64,000 bases of DNA, taken from JAMLHH01 sp035515235. Lineage in GTDB: Bacteria > Bacteroidota > Bacteroidia > Chitinophagales > JADIYW01. The notes under the pieces are model-generated. The model was given only the letters and a program-made list of their open reading frames with translations, did not search any database and had not been told where the DNA came from. Each line of letters starts with the position of its first letter. Position 1 is the first letter of the stretch. This document shows, piece by piece, positions 33,938-42,752 of the stretch. Position numbers and translations under genes: made by a program. The stretch covers positions 1 through 64,000 of the forward strand of contig DATJBS010000055.1 in the NCBI GenBank assembly GCA_035515235.1, written 5' to 3'.

Positions 33938-35038
33938 TTAAGACATCATTCCAATAAACTTATCAAATAGATAAGTAGAATCATGAGGTCCAGGCGAAGA
34001 CTCTGGATGGTATTGTACGCTAAAAGCATTTTTACCTTTAACAGCAAGTCCTTCGACGGTATCATCGTTTAAATTGATATGGGTAATCTCTGCTAAAGTA
34101 GAGGCTTTTAGTTGATCTGAGTTTACAGCAAAACCATGATTTTGGGTAGATACCTCACATTGACCTGTAATTAAATTTTTTACAGGATGATTCCCTCCTC
34201 TGTGACCATGATGCATTTTATAAGTATCAATTCCTAGTGCACGAGCTAAGATTTGATTGCCTAAACAAATACCAAATAATGGAGTATTATCATCTAAAAT
34301 AGACTTAACAGTGCTTACAACTTCATCCATAGCTCCAGGATCACCCGGACCATTAGAGATAAAATAACCATTAGGTTGAAAAGCATTCAAATCTAAATAA
34401 GAAGTATTTGAAGGAAAAACTTTGACAAAGCAATTTCTATCCACAAAACTTTTAAGCATACTAGATTTAACTCCTAAATCTAAAACTGCTACTTTAAACT
34501 TAGAATTCTCGTCTCCTAATGTATAAGGTTTATCAGTAGTAACTTTTGAAGAGAGCTCTAGTCCCTCCATTGATGGAACTTCCTTTAATTTACTCTTAAG
34601 TGAATCAATATCTAAATCAGAAGAAGATATTATAGCATTCATTGCGCCTTTATTGCGAATATGACGTACTAACATTCTTGTATCTATACCAGAAATACCT
34701 ACCAAATTATTCTCTTCAAAATAAGTTTGCAAATCAGTACTAGATTTCATTCTAGAATAATTTGTAGCGAAGTCTTTACAGATTAAACCAGAAATCTGAA
34801 CCTTTGGAGATTCAGCTTCTTGATCAATTACACCATAATTCCCAACATGTACATTGGTAGAGACTAAAAGCTGACCAAAGTAAGAAGGATCCGTAAATAC
34901 CTCTTGATATCCGGTCATATTGGTAGAGAAACAAACTTCACCAGTTGTAGTTCCAATCATTCCACAAGAAAAACCATGAAACATTGTTCCGTCTTCAAGT
35001 AAAAGGATTGCTGGCTGTTGTAGATTATTGGGATTCAT
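33938..35038 (-). CDS. carA: Carbamoyl-phosphate synthase, small subunit
   Basis: CarA hydrolyses glutamine and passes ammonia to CarB, making carbamoyl phosphate for arginine and pyrimidines. The 366-residue protein has the specific N-terminal domain (LEDGTMFHG, FSTNMTGYQEVFTDPSY) and a class I glutaminase domain with the nucleophile C258 in FGICLGNQ and the His-Glu pair in QYHPESSPGPHD. carB is not in the window. It follows rplQ, separated by a terminator, an arrangement common in Bacteroidota. Confidence 0.97.
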   Translation of the reverse strand: MNPNNLQQPAILLLEDGTMFHGFSCGMIGTTTGEVCFSTNMTGYQEVFTDPSYFGQLLVSTNVHVGNYGVIDQEAESPKVQISGLICKDFATNYSRMKSSTDLQTYFEENNLVGISGIDTRMLVRHIRNKGAMNAIISSSDLDIDSLKSKLKEVPSMEGLELSSKVTTDKPYTLGDENSKFKVAVLDLGVKSSMLKSFVDRNCFVKVFPSNTSYLDLNAFQPNGYFISNGPGDPGAMDEVVSTVKSILDDNTPLFGICLGNQILARALGIDTYKMHHGHRGGNHPVKNLITGQCEVSTQNHGFAVNSDQLKASTLAEITHINLNDDTVEGLAVKGKNAFSVQYHPESSPGPHDSTYLFDKFIGMMS

Positions 35039-35073
35039 AAAGACAAAAATAATATAATCAGATAGGTAAAAAA

Positions 35074-35102
35074 AAAGGATAGTGTAAAAAACACTATCCT
35101 TT
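35074..35102 (-). terminator. Terminator at the end of the ribosomal operon
   Basis: AAAGGATAGTGT pairs perfectly with ACACTATCCTTT around AAAAA; on the minus strand a T-run follows, 22 bases after the rplQ stop. The whole str-S10-spc-alpha run probably ends here. Confidence 0.88.
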
Positions 35103-35124
35103 AATATTATTTAATGTATACACA

Positions 35125-35628
35125 TTATTCTTCTGTAGGAGCTTCGTTAGTATCAACTGTTTCTGTTGATGCTTCATCAGTAACTTCTTCTACTTTCGTT
35201 GCAGCTTTTCTTGAACCTGCACGTCTAGTTTTCTTCTTAGCTTCTGCTGGTTTAGTGTTAGCATAAACATCATTGAAGTCAACCAATTCGATATATGCCA
35301 TTTCAGCATTATCACCCGGTCTGAAACCAGATTTGATAATTCTTACATATCCTCCTGGACGATCGATAACCGCTGGTCCTACCACATCAAAAAGTTCTTT
35401 TGCTGCGTATTTATTTTTAAGGTAACCAAAAGCTACTCTTCTATTATTAGTAGAGTTGTCTTTACTTTTAGTTATGATTGGCTCAACAAACTTTCTTAAT
35501 TCTTTTGCTTTTGCTACAGTTGTAACAATTCTTTTATTAAGAATCAAAGAAGTTGCAAGGTTGGATAATAAAGCACTTCTGTGTCCGTACTTTCTTCCAA
35601 GGTGATTAATGGTATTTCCGTGTCTCAT
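35125..35628 (-). CDS. rplQ: 50S ribosomal protein L17
   Basis: The core (residues 1-115) begins MRHGNTINHLGRKYGHRSAL and includes LATSLILNKRIVTTVAKAKELRKFVEP, as in all bacterial L17, which binds 23S rRNA near the exit tunnel. A tail of about 50 residues, first basic (KKKTRRAGSRKAATK) then acidic, extends beyond the E. coli length; such tails are seen in Bacteroidota. It is the last gene of the alpha operon. Confidence 0.98.
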   Translation of the reverse strand: MRHGNTINHLGRKYGHRSALLSNLATSLILNKRIVTTVAKAKELRKFVEPIITKSKDNSTNNRRVAFGYLKNKYAAKELFDVVGPAVIDRPGGYVRIIKSGFRPGDNAEMAYIELVDFNDVYANTKPAEAKKKTRRAGSRKAATKVEEVTDEASTETVDTNEAPTEE

Positions 35629-35647
35629 TGCTTAACCTTTAAAGGTA

Positions 35648-36643
35648 TTAGTCATCTAATTTGAATTTAGAAAGATCCATTCCGAAAGAAAGTCCTTTCT
35701 CTATAATTAATTGTTCAATTTCAACTAGTGACTTACGACCGAAGTTACGGAATTTAAGTAATTCATTAGTATCGTACTGAACTAGCTCAGCTAAGCTATT
35801 AATTTTGGCAGCTTTTAAGCAGTTAAACGCTCTTACTGAAAGATCCATATCTTCTAATGGAGTTTTCAATATTTTACGCATATGTAAAACGTGCTCATCT
35901 ACTACTTCTTCTTCAGCAGAATCTTCAGTATCAAAACTGATATTCTCATCTGAGATCAACATTAAGTGTTGAATTAATATTTTAGCAGACTCTTTAATAG
36001 CTTCTTCAGGATGGATAGTACCATCTGTTTTGATTTCAACTATTAGTTTTTCATAGTCAGTTTTTTGTTCTACACGCGTATTTTCTACTTTGTATCGAAC
36101 GTTTTTAACTGGTGTGAAAATAGAGTCTATTGCGATTACACCAATTAAAGATGTATCTATTGTTTGTTCTTCTGCAGGTACATATCCACGTCCCTTTCCA
36201 ATAGTCAATTCTATTTCAAGATGAACGTTTTTCTCCATATTACAGATTACTAAATCAGGATTAGTAACAGTGTATACATTGGTATGAGCCTCAATATCAC
36301 TTGCTAAAAACTGATCTTTGCCTTTAATAGAAAGGAATATTTTATCAGGACCTACTTCACCGTCATTCAAAACACGTTTGATACGGATTTGTTTGAGGTT
36401 TAAAATTATCTCAGTTACATCTTCGATAATACCTTTTACAGTAGAGAATTCGTGATCTACGCCTGCTATTTTTATAGAAGTAATAGCAAATCCTTCTAAA
36501 GAAGAAAGCAATACTCTTCTTAATGCGTTGCCTATAGTTGCACCGAACCCTGGTTCAAGAGGGCTGAATTCGAAGACACCTTCAAAATCGGTTGCTTTTT
36601 GAAGTATAATCTTATCAGGCTTTTGAAACGCTAATAATGCCAT
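35648..36643 (-). CDS. rpoA: RNA polymerase alpha subunit
   Basis: 331 residues. The N-terminal domain (about 1-235; EPGFGATIGNALRRVLLSSLEG) dimerises and holds beta and beta'. The C-terminal domain (about 260-325; LSVRAFNCLKAAKINSLAELV, FRNFGRKSLVEIEQLI) contacts DNA and activators. It lies 19 bases before rplQ in the alpha operon. An acidic linker (TEDSAEEEVVDEH-like) joins the domains. Nothing unusual for the phylum. Confidence 0.98.
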   Translation of the reverse strand: MALLAFQKPDKIILQKATDFEGVFEFSPLEPGFGATIGNALRRVLLSSLEGFAITSIKIAGVDHEFSTVKGIIEDVTEIILNLKQIRIKRVLNDGEVGPDKIFLSIKGKDQFLASDIEAHTNVYTVTNPDLVICNMEKNVHLEIELTIGKGRGYVPAEEQTIDTSLIGVIAIDSIFTPVKNVRYKVENTRVEQKTDYEKLIVEIKTDGTIHPEEAIKESAKILIQHLMLISDENISFDTEDSAEEEVVDEHVLHMRKILKTPLEDMDLSVRAFNCLKAAKINSLAELVQYDTNELLKFRNFGRKSLVEIEQLIIEKGLSFGMDLSKFKLDD

Positions 36644-36668
36644 GCAGGATAATTTTAGGATGAAATAA

Positions 36669-37277
36669 TTATTTAGAGTATAACTCTACAATCAAGTGTT
36701 CTTTAATGTTTTCTGGAATTTGATCTCTGTTAGGTATTTCTACATAACGACCTTCCAATTTTTCACTATTGAATTCTAACCAATTGTATCTTTTAACGTT
36801 AGAAGAAGCTAAGCTTCCTACTATCATATCTATTGTTTTGGACTTCTCACGTACACTAACTACATCACCTACTCTAAGTGAGTATGAAGGAATATTAACT
36901 ATTCTTCCGTTTACAGTGATATGTTTGTGAGAAACAAGCTGACGCGCACCACTTCTCGTTGGAGCTAAGCCTAATCTGAAAACAGTATTATCTAGTCTTA
37001 ATTCTAATAATCTTAATAGAATCTCACCAGTTACACCTTGTCTTCTGTTAGCTTCTTCGAAAGTATTCAAGAATTGTTTTTCTAAAATACCGTAAGTATA
37101 TTTAGCTTTTTGTTTTTCTTTTAATTGAGTAGCGTACTCAGAAGGTGTACCTCTTCTTTTTGTTGCTCCGTGCTGTCCAGGTGCAAACTTTCTTTTTTCG
37201 AAACTTTTGTCGTAACCAAAAATTGCTTCACCGAATGAACGGGATTTTTTAGTTTTAGGACCAGTATATCTTGCCAT
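36669..37277 (-). CDS. rpsD: 30S ribosomal protein S4
   Basis: 202 residues; S4 nucleates 30S assembly by binding 16S rRNA. The S4 RNA-binding domain is LRLDNTVFRLGLAPTRSGAR through ITVNGRIVN. The N-terminal region has no cysteine cluster, so this is the zinc-free form. In E. coli S4 represses the alpha operon; no matching leader can be recognised here. Confidence 0.98.
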   Translation of the reverse strand: MARYTGPKTKKSRSFGEAIFGYDKSFEKRKFAPGQHGATKRRGTPSEYATQLKEKQKAKYTYGILEKQFLNTFEEANRRQGVTGEILLRLLELRLDNTVFRLGLAPTRSGARQLVSHKHITVNGRIVNIPSYSLRVGDVVSVREKSKTIDMIVGSLASSNVKRYNWLEFNSEKLEGRYVEIPNRDQIPENIKEHLIVELYSK

Positions 37278-37303
37278 TATATTGTGTTAAACAGGTTAAA
37301 GGA

Positions 37304-37696
37304 TTAAACTCTACGTTTTTTAGGAGGACGACATCCGTTATGAGGAATAGGCGTAACATCTCTAATGATAGAAACCTCTAATCCACTTGTTCCTAATGTA
37401 CGAATTGCAGACTCTCTACCAGATCCTGGACCTTTCACATATACTTCTACTTTGCGAAGACCTGCATCGTAAGCTGTTTTTGCAGCGTCAGATACTGATA
37501 CTTGAGCAGCATAAGGAGTGCTCTTCTTAGATCCACGAAAACCGTGCTTTCCAGAGGAAGACCAAGAAATGACTTGACCTTGTTTATTTGTTAAACTTAC
37601 TATCAAGTTATTGAAAGTAGCTTTGATATAAGCATATCCTTCAGCGTCTACTTTTACAACGCGTTTCTTGACAGTTTTTGTTGATTTCTGTGCCAT
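37304..37696 (-). CDS. rpsK: 30S ribosomal protein S11
   Basis: 130 residues of the platform protein S11. ATFNNLIVSLTN, SSSGKHGFRGSKKSTPYAAQ, VKGPGSGRESAIR and the C-terminal HNGCRPPKKRRV are the family's conserved stretches. It sits between rpsM and rpsD with short gaps. Confidence 0.98.
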   Translation of the reverse strand: MAQKSTKTVKKRVVKVDAEGYAYIKATFNNLIVSLTNKQGQVISWSSSGKHGFRGSKKSTPYAAQVSVSDAAKTAYDAGLRKVEVYVKGPGSGRESAIRTLGTSGLEVSIIRDVTPIPHNGCRPPKKRRV

Positions 37697-37718
37697 AATT
37701 ATAGTTTATTACAGAAGA

Positions 37719-38096
37719 TTACTTAGTTATTTTTTTCTTACCTGCAACAGTCTTACGTTTACCTTTACGTGTACGTGCATTACATTTTGTTCTTTGACCT
37801 CTTACAGGCAATCCTTTACGATGACGGATACCTCTATAAGACCCGATGTCCATTAAACGCTTAATATTCGTTTGTACTTCAGATCTTAACTGACCTTCTA
37901 CTTTATACTCATTTGCCAAAATAGCACGAATATCAGCAGCTTGCTCATCAGTCCATTCATATACTTTAGTATTAGGATCAATTCCTGATTTCTCTAACAC
38001 TTCTAATGCCAATGTACGTCCAATTCCGTAAACATACGTAAGCGCTATAAAACCGCGCTTGTTCTTTGGTAAGTCAATTCCAGCAATCCTTGCCAT
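37719..38096 (-). CDS. rpsM: 30S ribosomal protein S13
   Basis: 125 residues of the head protein S13, which contacts the P-site tRNA and the large subunit. Typical are ARIAGIDLPKNKR, YGIGRTLA (helix-two-turn-helix) and the basic tail around GSYRGIRHRKGLPVRGQRT. It follows rpmJ after three bases. Confidence 0.98.
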   Translation of the reverse strand: MARIAGIDLPKNKRGFIALTYVYGIGRTLALEVLEKSGIDPNTKVYEWTDEQAADIRAILANEYKVEGQLRSEVQTNIKRLMDIGSYRGIRHRKGLPVRGQRTKCNARTRKGKRKTVAGKKKITK

Positions 38097-38099
38097 ATC

Positions 38100-38216
38100 T
38101 TATCCTTGTCTTTGTTTAAACTTCGGGTTCTTTTTGCTAATGACGTAAAGTTTTCCCTTGCGTCTTACAATAATGCAGTCTACACTGCGCTTTTTAATTG
38201 ATGCTCTTACTTTCAT
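38100..38216 (-). CDS. rpmJ: 50S ribosomal protein L36
   Basis: A 38-residue protein read from the ATG at 38216: MKVRASIKKRSVDCIIVRRK at the start and NPKFKQRQG at the end, the L36 pattern. Only one of the four classical zinc ligands is left (C14; the others are S, S and F), so this is the zinc-independent form. It lies between infA and rpsM, its usual place. Confidence 0.96.
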   Translation of the reverse strand: MKVRASIKKRSVDCIIVRRKGKLYVISKKNPKFKQRQG

Positions 38217-38224
38217 CTTATTTT

Positions 38225-38443
38225 TTATTTATACCTAAAGGTAATTCGACCTCTTGTTAAATCATATGGAGAAAGTTCTACTGCAACTTTATCTCCTGGT
38301 AAAATACGAATGTAGTGCATACGCATCTTTCCTGATATGGTTGCGACGATCTGGTGACCATTTTCTAATTGTACTCTAAACATAGCGTTTGAGAGTGCAT
38401 CTACAATAGTTCCGTCAAGTTTGAGTAAATCCTGTTTTGCCAT
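38225..38443 (-). CDS. infA: Translation initiation factor IF-1
   Basis: 72 residues forming one OB/S1 fold. DGTIVDALSNAMFRVQLENG, GKMRMHYIRILPGDKVAVEL and DLTRGRITFRYK are the standard IF-1 blocks. IF-1 blocks the A site during initiation. It sits 32 bases after map, as in many spc operons. Confidence 0.98.
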   Translation of the reverse strand: MAKQDLLKLDGTIVDALSNAMFRVQLENGHQIVATISGKMRMHYIRILPGDKVAVELSPYDLTRGRITFRYK

Positions 38444-38475
38444 AATTTCGAAAGGGACTGCAAATATCTGATTTT

Positions 38476-39276
38476 TTATTGGAAATCAGAAATGTATTCA
38501 TTTATTTTTAATTCTTTAAAAATCAACTCATGATTACTTAACACTTCAACACCGTTTTGAGTTAATGCTACGGTATGTTCAAAATGAGCAGATGGCTTGC
38601 CATCTACTGTCACAATAGTCCAACCATCATTCAATTGTTTGACTTTATGTGTGCCTAAATTAATCATAGGTTCAATTGCAATCGCCATTCCGGCAATTAA
38701 TCTTAAACCACTTCCTCGTTTCCCATAGTTAGGAACATCTGGTGATTCGTGTAAGCTTTTTCCAATACCATGACCTACTAATTCTCTAACTACTCCGTAG
38801 CCATTTAATTTTTCAGTATAGTTTTGAATTGCATAACCAATATCTCCAATTCTGTTTCCAACTTTTACTTGTTCAATTCCTTTTGTTAAAGATTCAAGTG
38901 TAACCTTTAGCAATTTTAGATGACTAACATCTTCTACACATACCGGGAAAGTAAATGCAGAATCTCCAAAAAAACCGTTTTTCTTAACTCCACAGTCGAT
39001 AGATAGTAAATCACCTTCTTTGATTACTCTGTCAGATGGTATACCATGTACGACTTCTTCGTTAACAGAAATACATAATGATCCTGGAAAACCGTTATAA
39101 CCTAAAAATGCAGGATATCCACCGTTGTCTTTAATATATTGTTCAGCTATTTTATCTAATGATTTAAGAGTAACACCGGGTTTGATAAATGGAACTAATG
39201 TCGCGTGTGTGCTGCTGACCATCAAAGAACTGATGCGCATTAATTCTATTTCCTCGTTGCTCTTAAAATGAATCAT
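38476..39276 (-). CDS. map: Methionine aminopeptidase, type I
   Basis: 266 residues of the M24 family, removing the starting methionine from new proteins. Metal ligands are visible in order: the two aspartates in SIDCGVKKNGFFGDSA, the histidine in GHGIGKSLHE, and glutamates in AIEPMI and HFEHTVAL. No N-terminal zinc-finger extension. It lies six bases after secY and is co-transcribed with it. Confidence 0.97.
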   Translation of the reverse strand: MIHFKSNEEIELMRISSLMVSSTHATLVPFIKPGVTLKSLDKIAEQYIKDNGGYPAFLGYNGFPGSLCISVNEEVVHGIPSDRVIKEGDLLSIDCGVKKNGFFGDSAFTFPVCVEDVSHLKLLKVTLESLTKGIEQVKVGNRIGDIGYAIQNYTEKLNGYGVVRELVGHGIGKSLHESPDVPNYGKRGSGLRLIAGMAIAIEPMINLGTHKVKQLNDGWTIVTVDGKPSAHFEHTVALTQNGVEVLSNHELIFKELKINEYISDFQ

Positions 39277-39282
39277 CTTGTA

Positions 39283-40629
39283 TTATTGATTAACACTCGC
39301 TGATGTAGAAGAAGATTTAAATCTTAATCTTGTACCAGATTTTGTAAGGCTATCATAATGACGATTCAATAGGTGACTTTCTACTTGCTGAATAGTATCT
39401 AATACTACAGATACCATAATCAAAAGTGAAGTACCACCGAAAAACACTGCAAATTGTGAGTTAACTCCTCCCAATCTCGCAAAAGTTGGAAGTATTGCTA
39501 TTATCCCTAAAAACACTGCACCAGGTAAAGTAATTTTAGAAGTAATAGAGTCTATATACTCTGTTGTGTCTACACCAGGTTTAACACCAGGTATAAATCC
39601 ATTGTTTCTTTTTAAATCTTCAGATATCTGAGTAGGATTCACTATTAATGCAGTATAGAAGTAGGTAAACAATACCACTAATATGAACATCAATACTGTG
39701 TAGGGAGCTGAAGTGTAATCACTGAACTTAGCAATTAAACCACTATCTACATTTGGAAAAAACTGTAATACCGTAGCTGGAATGAATAAGAATGCTTGTG
39801 CAAAAATGATAGGCATTACTCCAGCAATATTCACTTTTAGCGGTAAGAAATCTCTATCTCCAGCAATTGGAGTATTTCCAACAATCTTTTTTGCTCTAGT
39901 AATAGGAACTTTCCTAACAGCTTGAATTAATGCGATTGTAGCAATAATAATAACAGCTAAAGCTATAAACTCCATAACAATCATTAGCAGGCCTGCTCCT
40001 CCACCGCCAAGTTTCATAGAAACTTCTTGGTATAATGAGCCAGGTAAAGTTGCAATAATACCTGCCATAATGATTAATGAAGTACCATTACCGATTCCTG
40101 ATTCTTGTATTCTTTCTCCTAACCACATCACGAAGATCGTTCCACCTGTCAAGATGATAGTTGTTGAGACCCAGAATAAAGCTGGTGAGATAAGAATACT
40201 ATTGCTAGTTAAGAACTGTAAGTATTTAACATAAGCAGAAGCTTGTACTAAAGTGACGAATACAGTACCATATCTTGTATATTGATTGATCTTTTTACGA
40301 CCACTCTCTCCTTCTTTCTGTAACTTTTGAAAATAAGGTACAGCTATTGTTAAAAGCTGCATAACAATAGAAGCTGAGATATATGGCATAATCCCAAGTG
40401 CAAATACTGAAGCTCTACTGAAAGCACCACCAGCAAACATATTAAATATGCCCATGATGCCACTAGAACCTGAACTTGCTAATTGTGATAGTTGGTTGGG
40501 ATTTATACCAGGTAGGATCACAAAAGTTCCAATTCTATAGATTAACAACAGACCTAAAGTATATAATATTTTAAATCTGAGTTCTTTTATGCCCCAAATG
40601 TTTTTGATTGTATCAATAAACCCCGTCAT
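39283..40629 (-). CDS. secY: Protein translocase channel SecY
   Basis: 448 residues with ten membrane segments; the main pore of the Sec export channel in the inner membrane. Recognisable are RIGTFVILPGINP, LGIMPYISASIVMQLL, GIGNGTSLIIMAGI, and the cytoplasmic loop before the last segments (NNGFIPGVKPGVDTTEYID). The end is serine-rich. It follows rplO in the spc operon. Confidence 0.98.
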   Translation of the reverse strand: MTGFIDTIKNIWGIKELRFKILYTLGLLLIYRIGTFVILPGINPNQLSQLASSGSSGIMGIFNMFAGGAFSRASVFALGIMPYISASIVMQLLTIAVPYFQKLQKEGESGRKKINQYTRYGTVFVTLVQASAYVKYLQFLTSNSILISPALFWVSTTIILTGGTIFVMWLGERIQESGIGNGTSLIIMAGIIATLPGSLYQEVSMKLGGGGAGLLMIVMEFIALAVIIIATIALIQAVRKVPITRAKKIVGNTPIAGDRDFLPLKVNIAGVMPIIFAQAFLFIPATVLQFFPNVDSGLIAKFSDYTSAPYTVLMFILVVLFTYFYTALIVNPTQISEDLKRNNGFIPGVKPGVDTTEYIDSITSKITLPGAVFLGIIAILPTFARLGGVNSQFAVFFGGTSLLIMVSVVLDTIQQVESHLLNRHYDSLTKSGTRLRFKSSSTSASVNQ

Positions 40630-40641
40630 AGATCTTTCCTA

Positions 40642-41088
40642 TTATATAGTAGTTATATTTCCACCTTTAGCTTCGATTGCAGTTTTAGCTTTTTCACTAA
40701 ATGCATGCGCTTCGATAGTAATAGCAGCGTTTAATTCACCATTAGCTAAAACTTTAAGAACTTCATCTTGAGAAATAATTCTCAATGCTCTAAAAGTTTC
40801 AATATCAAAATTAGTGATACTGTGTTTGTCAGCAATAGCTTGTAACTGAGACAAGTTAATCACTGCATACTCAACTCTATTAAAGTTTTTGAATCCTCTT
40901 TTAGGAACTCTTCTTTGCAAAGGCATTTGACCACCTTCGAAACCACGCTTGGTTTTATAACCTGAACGAGATTTTGCACCTTTGTGACCTTTAGTAGATG
41001 TTCCACCTGTGCCAGATCCTTCACCACGAGCGATACGCTTACGAGCTTTGATTGCTCCTTTGGCTGGTTTTAAATTTGATAAGTTCAT
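40642..41088 (-). CDS. rplO: 50S ribosomal protein L15
   Basis: 148 residues. The flexible glycine- and arginine-rich start (RIARGEGSGTGGTSTKGHKG) and RGFEGGQMPLQRRVPKRGF are the L15 signatures; the globular C-terminal half follows. It binds 23S rRNA during late assembly. It lies three bases after rpmD. Confidence 0.98.
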   Translation of the reverse strand: MNLSNLKPAKGAIKARKRIARGEGSGTGGTSTKGHKGAKSRSGYKTKRGFEGGQMPLQRRVPKRGFKNFNRVEYAVINLSQLQAIADKHSITNFDIETFRALRIISQDEVLKVLANGELNAAITIEAHAFSEKAKTAIEAKGGNITTI

Positions 41089-41091
41089 GAA

Positions 41092-41271
41092 CTATATTTC
41101 TTCTACAGTTACTAAATGTTTGATTTTCTCTACCATTCCCAAGATTTGAGGATTAGCATCATGTTCTATGCTGCTATTCATCTTTCTCAAACCTAAAGCA
41201 TACATTGTATCTTTTTGTCTTTGAGTTCTATCGATGATACTTTTCACTTGTGTTAACTTGATTCTTGACAT
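41092..41271 (-). CDS. rpmD: 50S ribosomal protein L30
   Basis: A 59-residue protein read from the ATG at 41271: it begins MSRIKLTQVKSIIDRTQRQK, followed by TMYALGLRKMN, as in bacterial L30. Stop TAG at 41092-41094. It fills the gap between rpsE and rplO, its standard place. Short length is normal. Confidence 0.96.
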   Translation of the reverse strand: MSRIKLTQVKSIIDRTQRQKDTMYALGLRKMNSSIEHDANPQILGMVEKIKHLVTVEEI

Positions 41272-41275
41272 AAGA

Positions 41276-41794
41276 TTAACCGTTGAAAACTTTACTTAAT
41301 TTTTGACCTCTATCTTTAGAAACTTGGATAGGATCTCTTAATACTGATAATGCTAAAAAAGTAGCTTTTACAACATTGTGTGGGTTGTTTGAACCTAAAG
41401 ACTTAGCTAAAACGTTTTGTACTCCAGCGCTTTCTAATACGTGTCTCATTGATCCACCTGCGATTACACCTGTACCTTCAGTTGCTGGTTTGATTAAAAC
41501 CTTAGCACCGTCCAATCTTGAAGATTGTTCGTGAGGAATAGTTCCTTTGTACACCGGTATTTTAATCAAATTGTTTTTAGCATCATCGATTCCTTTAGCG
41601 ATAGCACCTTGAACTTCACGTGCTTTACCAAGACCGTAACCGATAGTACCATTTCCGTCTCCTACTACAATAAGTGCAGAGAAACTGAATGTACGTCCAC
41701 CTTTAGTAACTTTAGCAACACGTTGGATATTTACAACACGTTCTTTAAGTTCTGTTTCGCTGGCTTTTAATTTATTTTCTTTGACGTTTGTCAT
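41276..41794 (-). CDS. rpsE: 30S ribosomal protein S5
   Basis: 172 residues. The double-stranded-RNA-binding-like N domain (KERVVNIQRVAKVTKGGRTF, FSALIVVGDGNGTIGYGLGK) and the C domain (GSMRHVLESAGVQNVLAKSL) are typical. S5 helps decoding accuracy and mRNA unwinding at the entry tunnel. Four bases separate it from rpmD. Confidence 0.98.
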   Translation of the reverse strand: MTNVKENKLKASETELKERVVNIQRVAKVTKGGRTFSFSALIVVGDGNGTIGYGLGKAREVQGAIAKGIDDAKNNLIKIPVYKGTIPHEQSSRLDGAKVLIKPATEGTGVIAGGSMRHVLESAGVQNVLAKSLGSNNPHNVVKATFLALSVLRDPIQVSKDRGQKLSKVFNG

Positions 41795-41817
41795 GAATAT
41801 AATTTCTTAATTAGCTA

Positions 41818-42168
41818 TTAAAATTTTAGGCCGTTTTCACGCGCACCATCTGCTAAAGCTTTCACTCTTCCGTGATAAAGGTAACCGTTTCTATCAAATA
41901 CTACACTACTGATACCAGTTTGTAATAACAATTGAGCGATGTTGGCACCAACTTCTTTTGCAATTTCAGATTTTGATTTTCCTTCTTTGTTCAACTTTGA
42001 AGAAGAGCTAGATAGGAGTGTTTTTTTAGAAGTATCATCTATAACTTGTGCATAAATTTCTTTATTGCTTCTATAGACGCTCAAGCGTGGTCTTTCAGAT
42101 GTTCCATTAACTGACTTTCTGATTCTCAGCTTTATTTTTTGTCTTCTTAATGCGGTACTATTAGACAT
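41818..42168 (-). CDS. rplR: 50S ribosomal protein L18
   Basis: 116 residues. RPRLSVYRSNKEIYAQVIDD, GANIAQLLL and the closing FDRNGYLYHGRVKALADGAR are the L18 blocks that bind 5S rRNA. Between rplF and rpsE as usual. Confidence 0.98.
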   Translation of the reverse strand: MSNSTALRRQKIKLRIRKSVNGTSERPRLSVYRSNKEIYAQVIDDTSKKTLLSSSSSKLNKEGKSKSEIAKEVGANIAQLLLQTGISSVVFDRNGYLYHGRVKALADGARENGLKF

Positions 42169-42179
42169 ATCAGAATTTT

Positions 42180-42740
42180 TTATTTTTTCTTACCAGCTGA
42201 TTTACCTGCTTTTCTTCTTACTACTTCGTCTGTATAACGGATACCTTTACCTTTGTATGGTTCTGGTTTACGTAGTGAGCGTATTTTAGCGGCAACTTGA
42301 CCAATTAATTGTTTATCAGAAGACTCCAACTTAATACGTGGAGGCTGTCCTTTTAAAGATTCAGTAACGATAGCTACTTCTTTTGGGAGTACCATAAAGA
42401 TAGGGTGAGAGTAGCCAATTGATAATTCAAGAATGTTTCCTTGATTACTTGCTCTATAACCTACACCTATAACATCAAGTTCTTTTTTGAAACCTGTGTG
42501 TACACCGATGACCATATTGTTCAAGATCGAACGATATAAACCATGTAGTGCTTTATGGCGTTTTTGTTCAGTAGGACGTTTAACTTCTGCTATTCCATCT
42601 TCTACTGAAACGATGATATCTCTATCAAATTTTTCTGTTAAAGTACCTTTTGGGCCTTTTACAGTGATGATATTATTATCAGCTACTGTAATTTGGACTC
42701 CTGAAGGAACTGTTATCGGGGCTTTACCAATACGTGACAT
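42180..42740 (-). CDS. rplF: 50S ribosomal protein L6
   Basis: 186 residues with two copies of the L6 fold. MSRIGKAPI at the start, VKGPKGTL, GYRASNQGNILELSIGYSHP, and the conserved GQVAAKIRSLRKPEPYKGKG near the end. It lies at the base of the factor-binding stalk. A short basic tail ends the protein. Confidence 0.98.
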   Translation of the reverse strand: MSRIGKAPITVPSGVQITVADNNIITVKGPKGTLTEKFDRDIIVSVEDGIAEVKRPTEQKRHKALHGLYRSILNNMVIGVHTGFKKELDVIGVGYRASNQGNILELSIGYSHPIFMVLPKEVAIVTESLKGQPPRIKLESSDKQLIGQVAAKIRSLRKPEPYKGKGIRYTDEVVRRKAGKSAGKKK

Positions 42741-42752
42741 TTCAGTAATATT

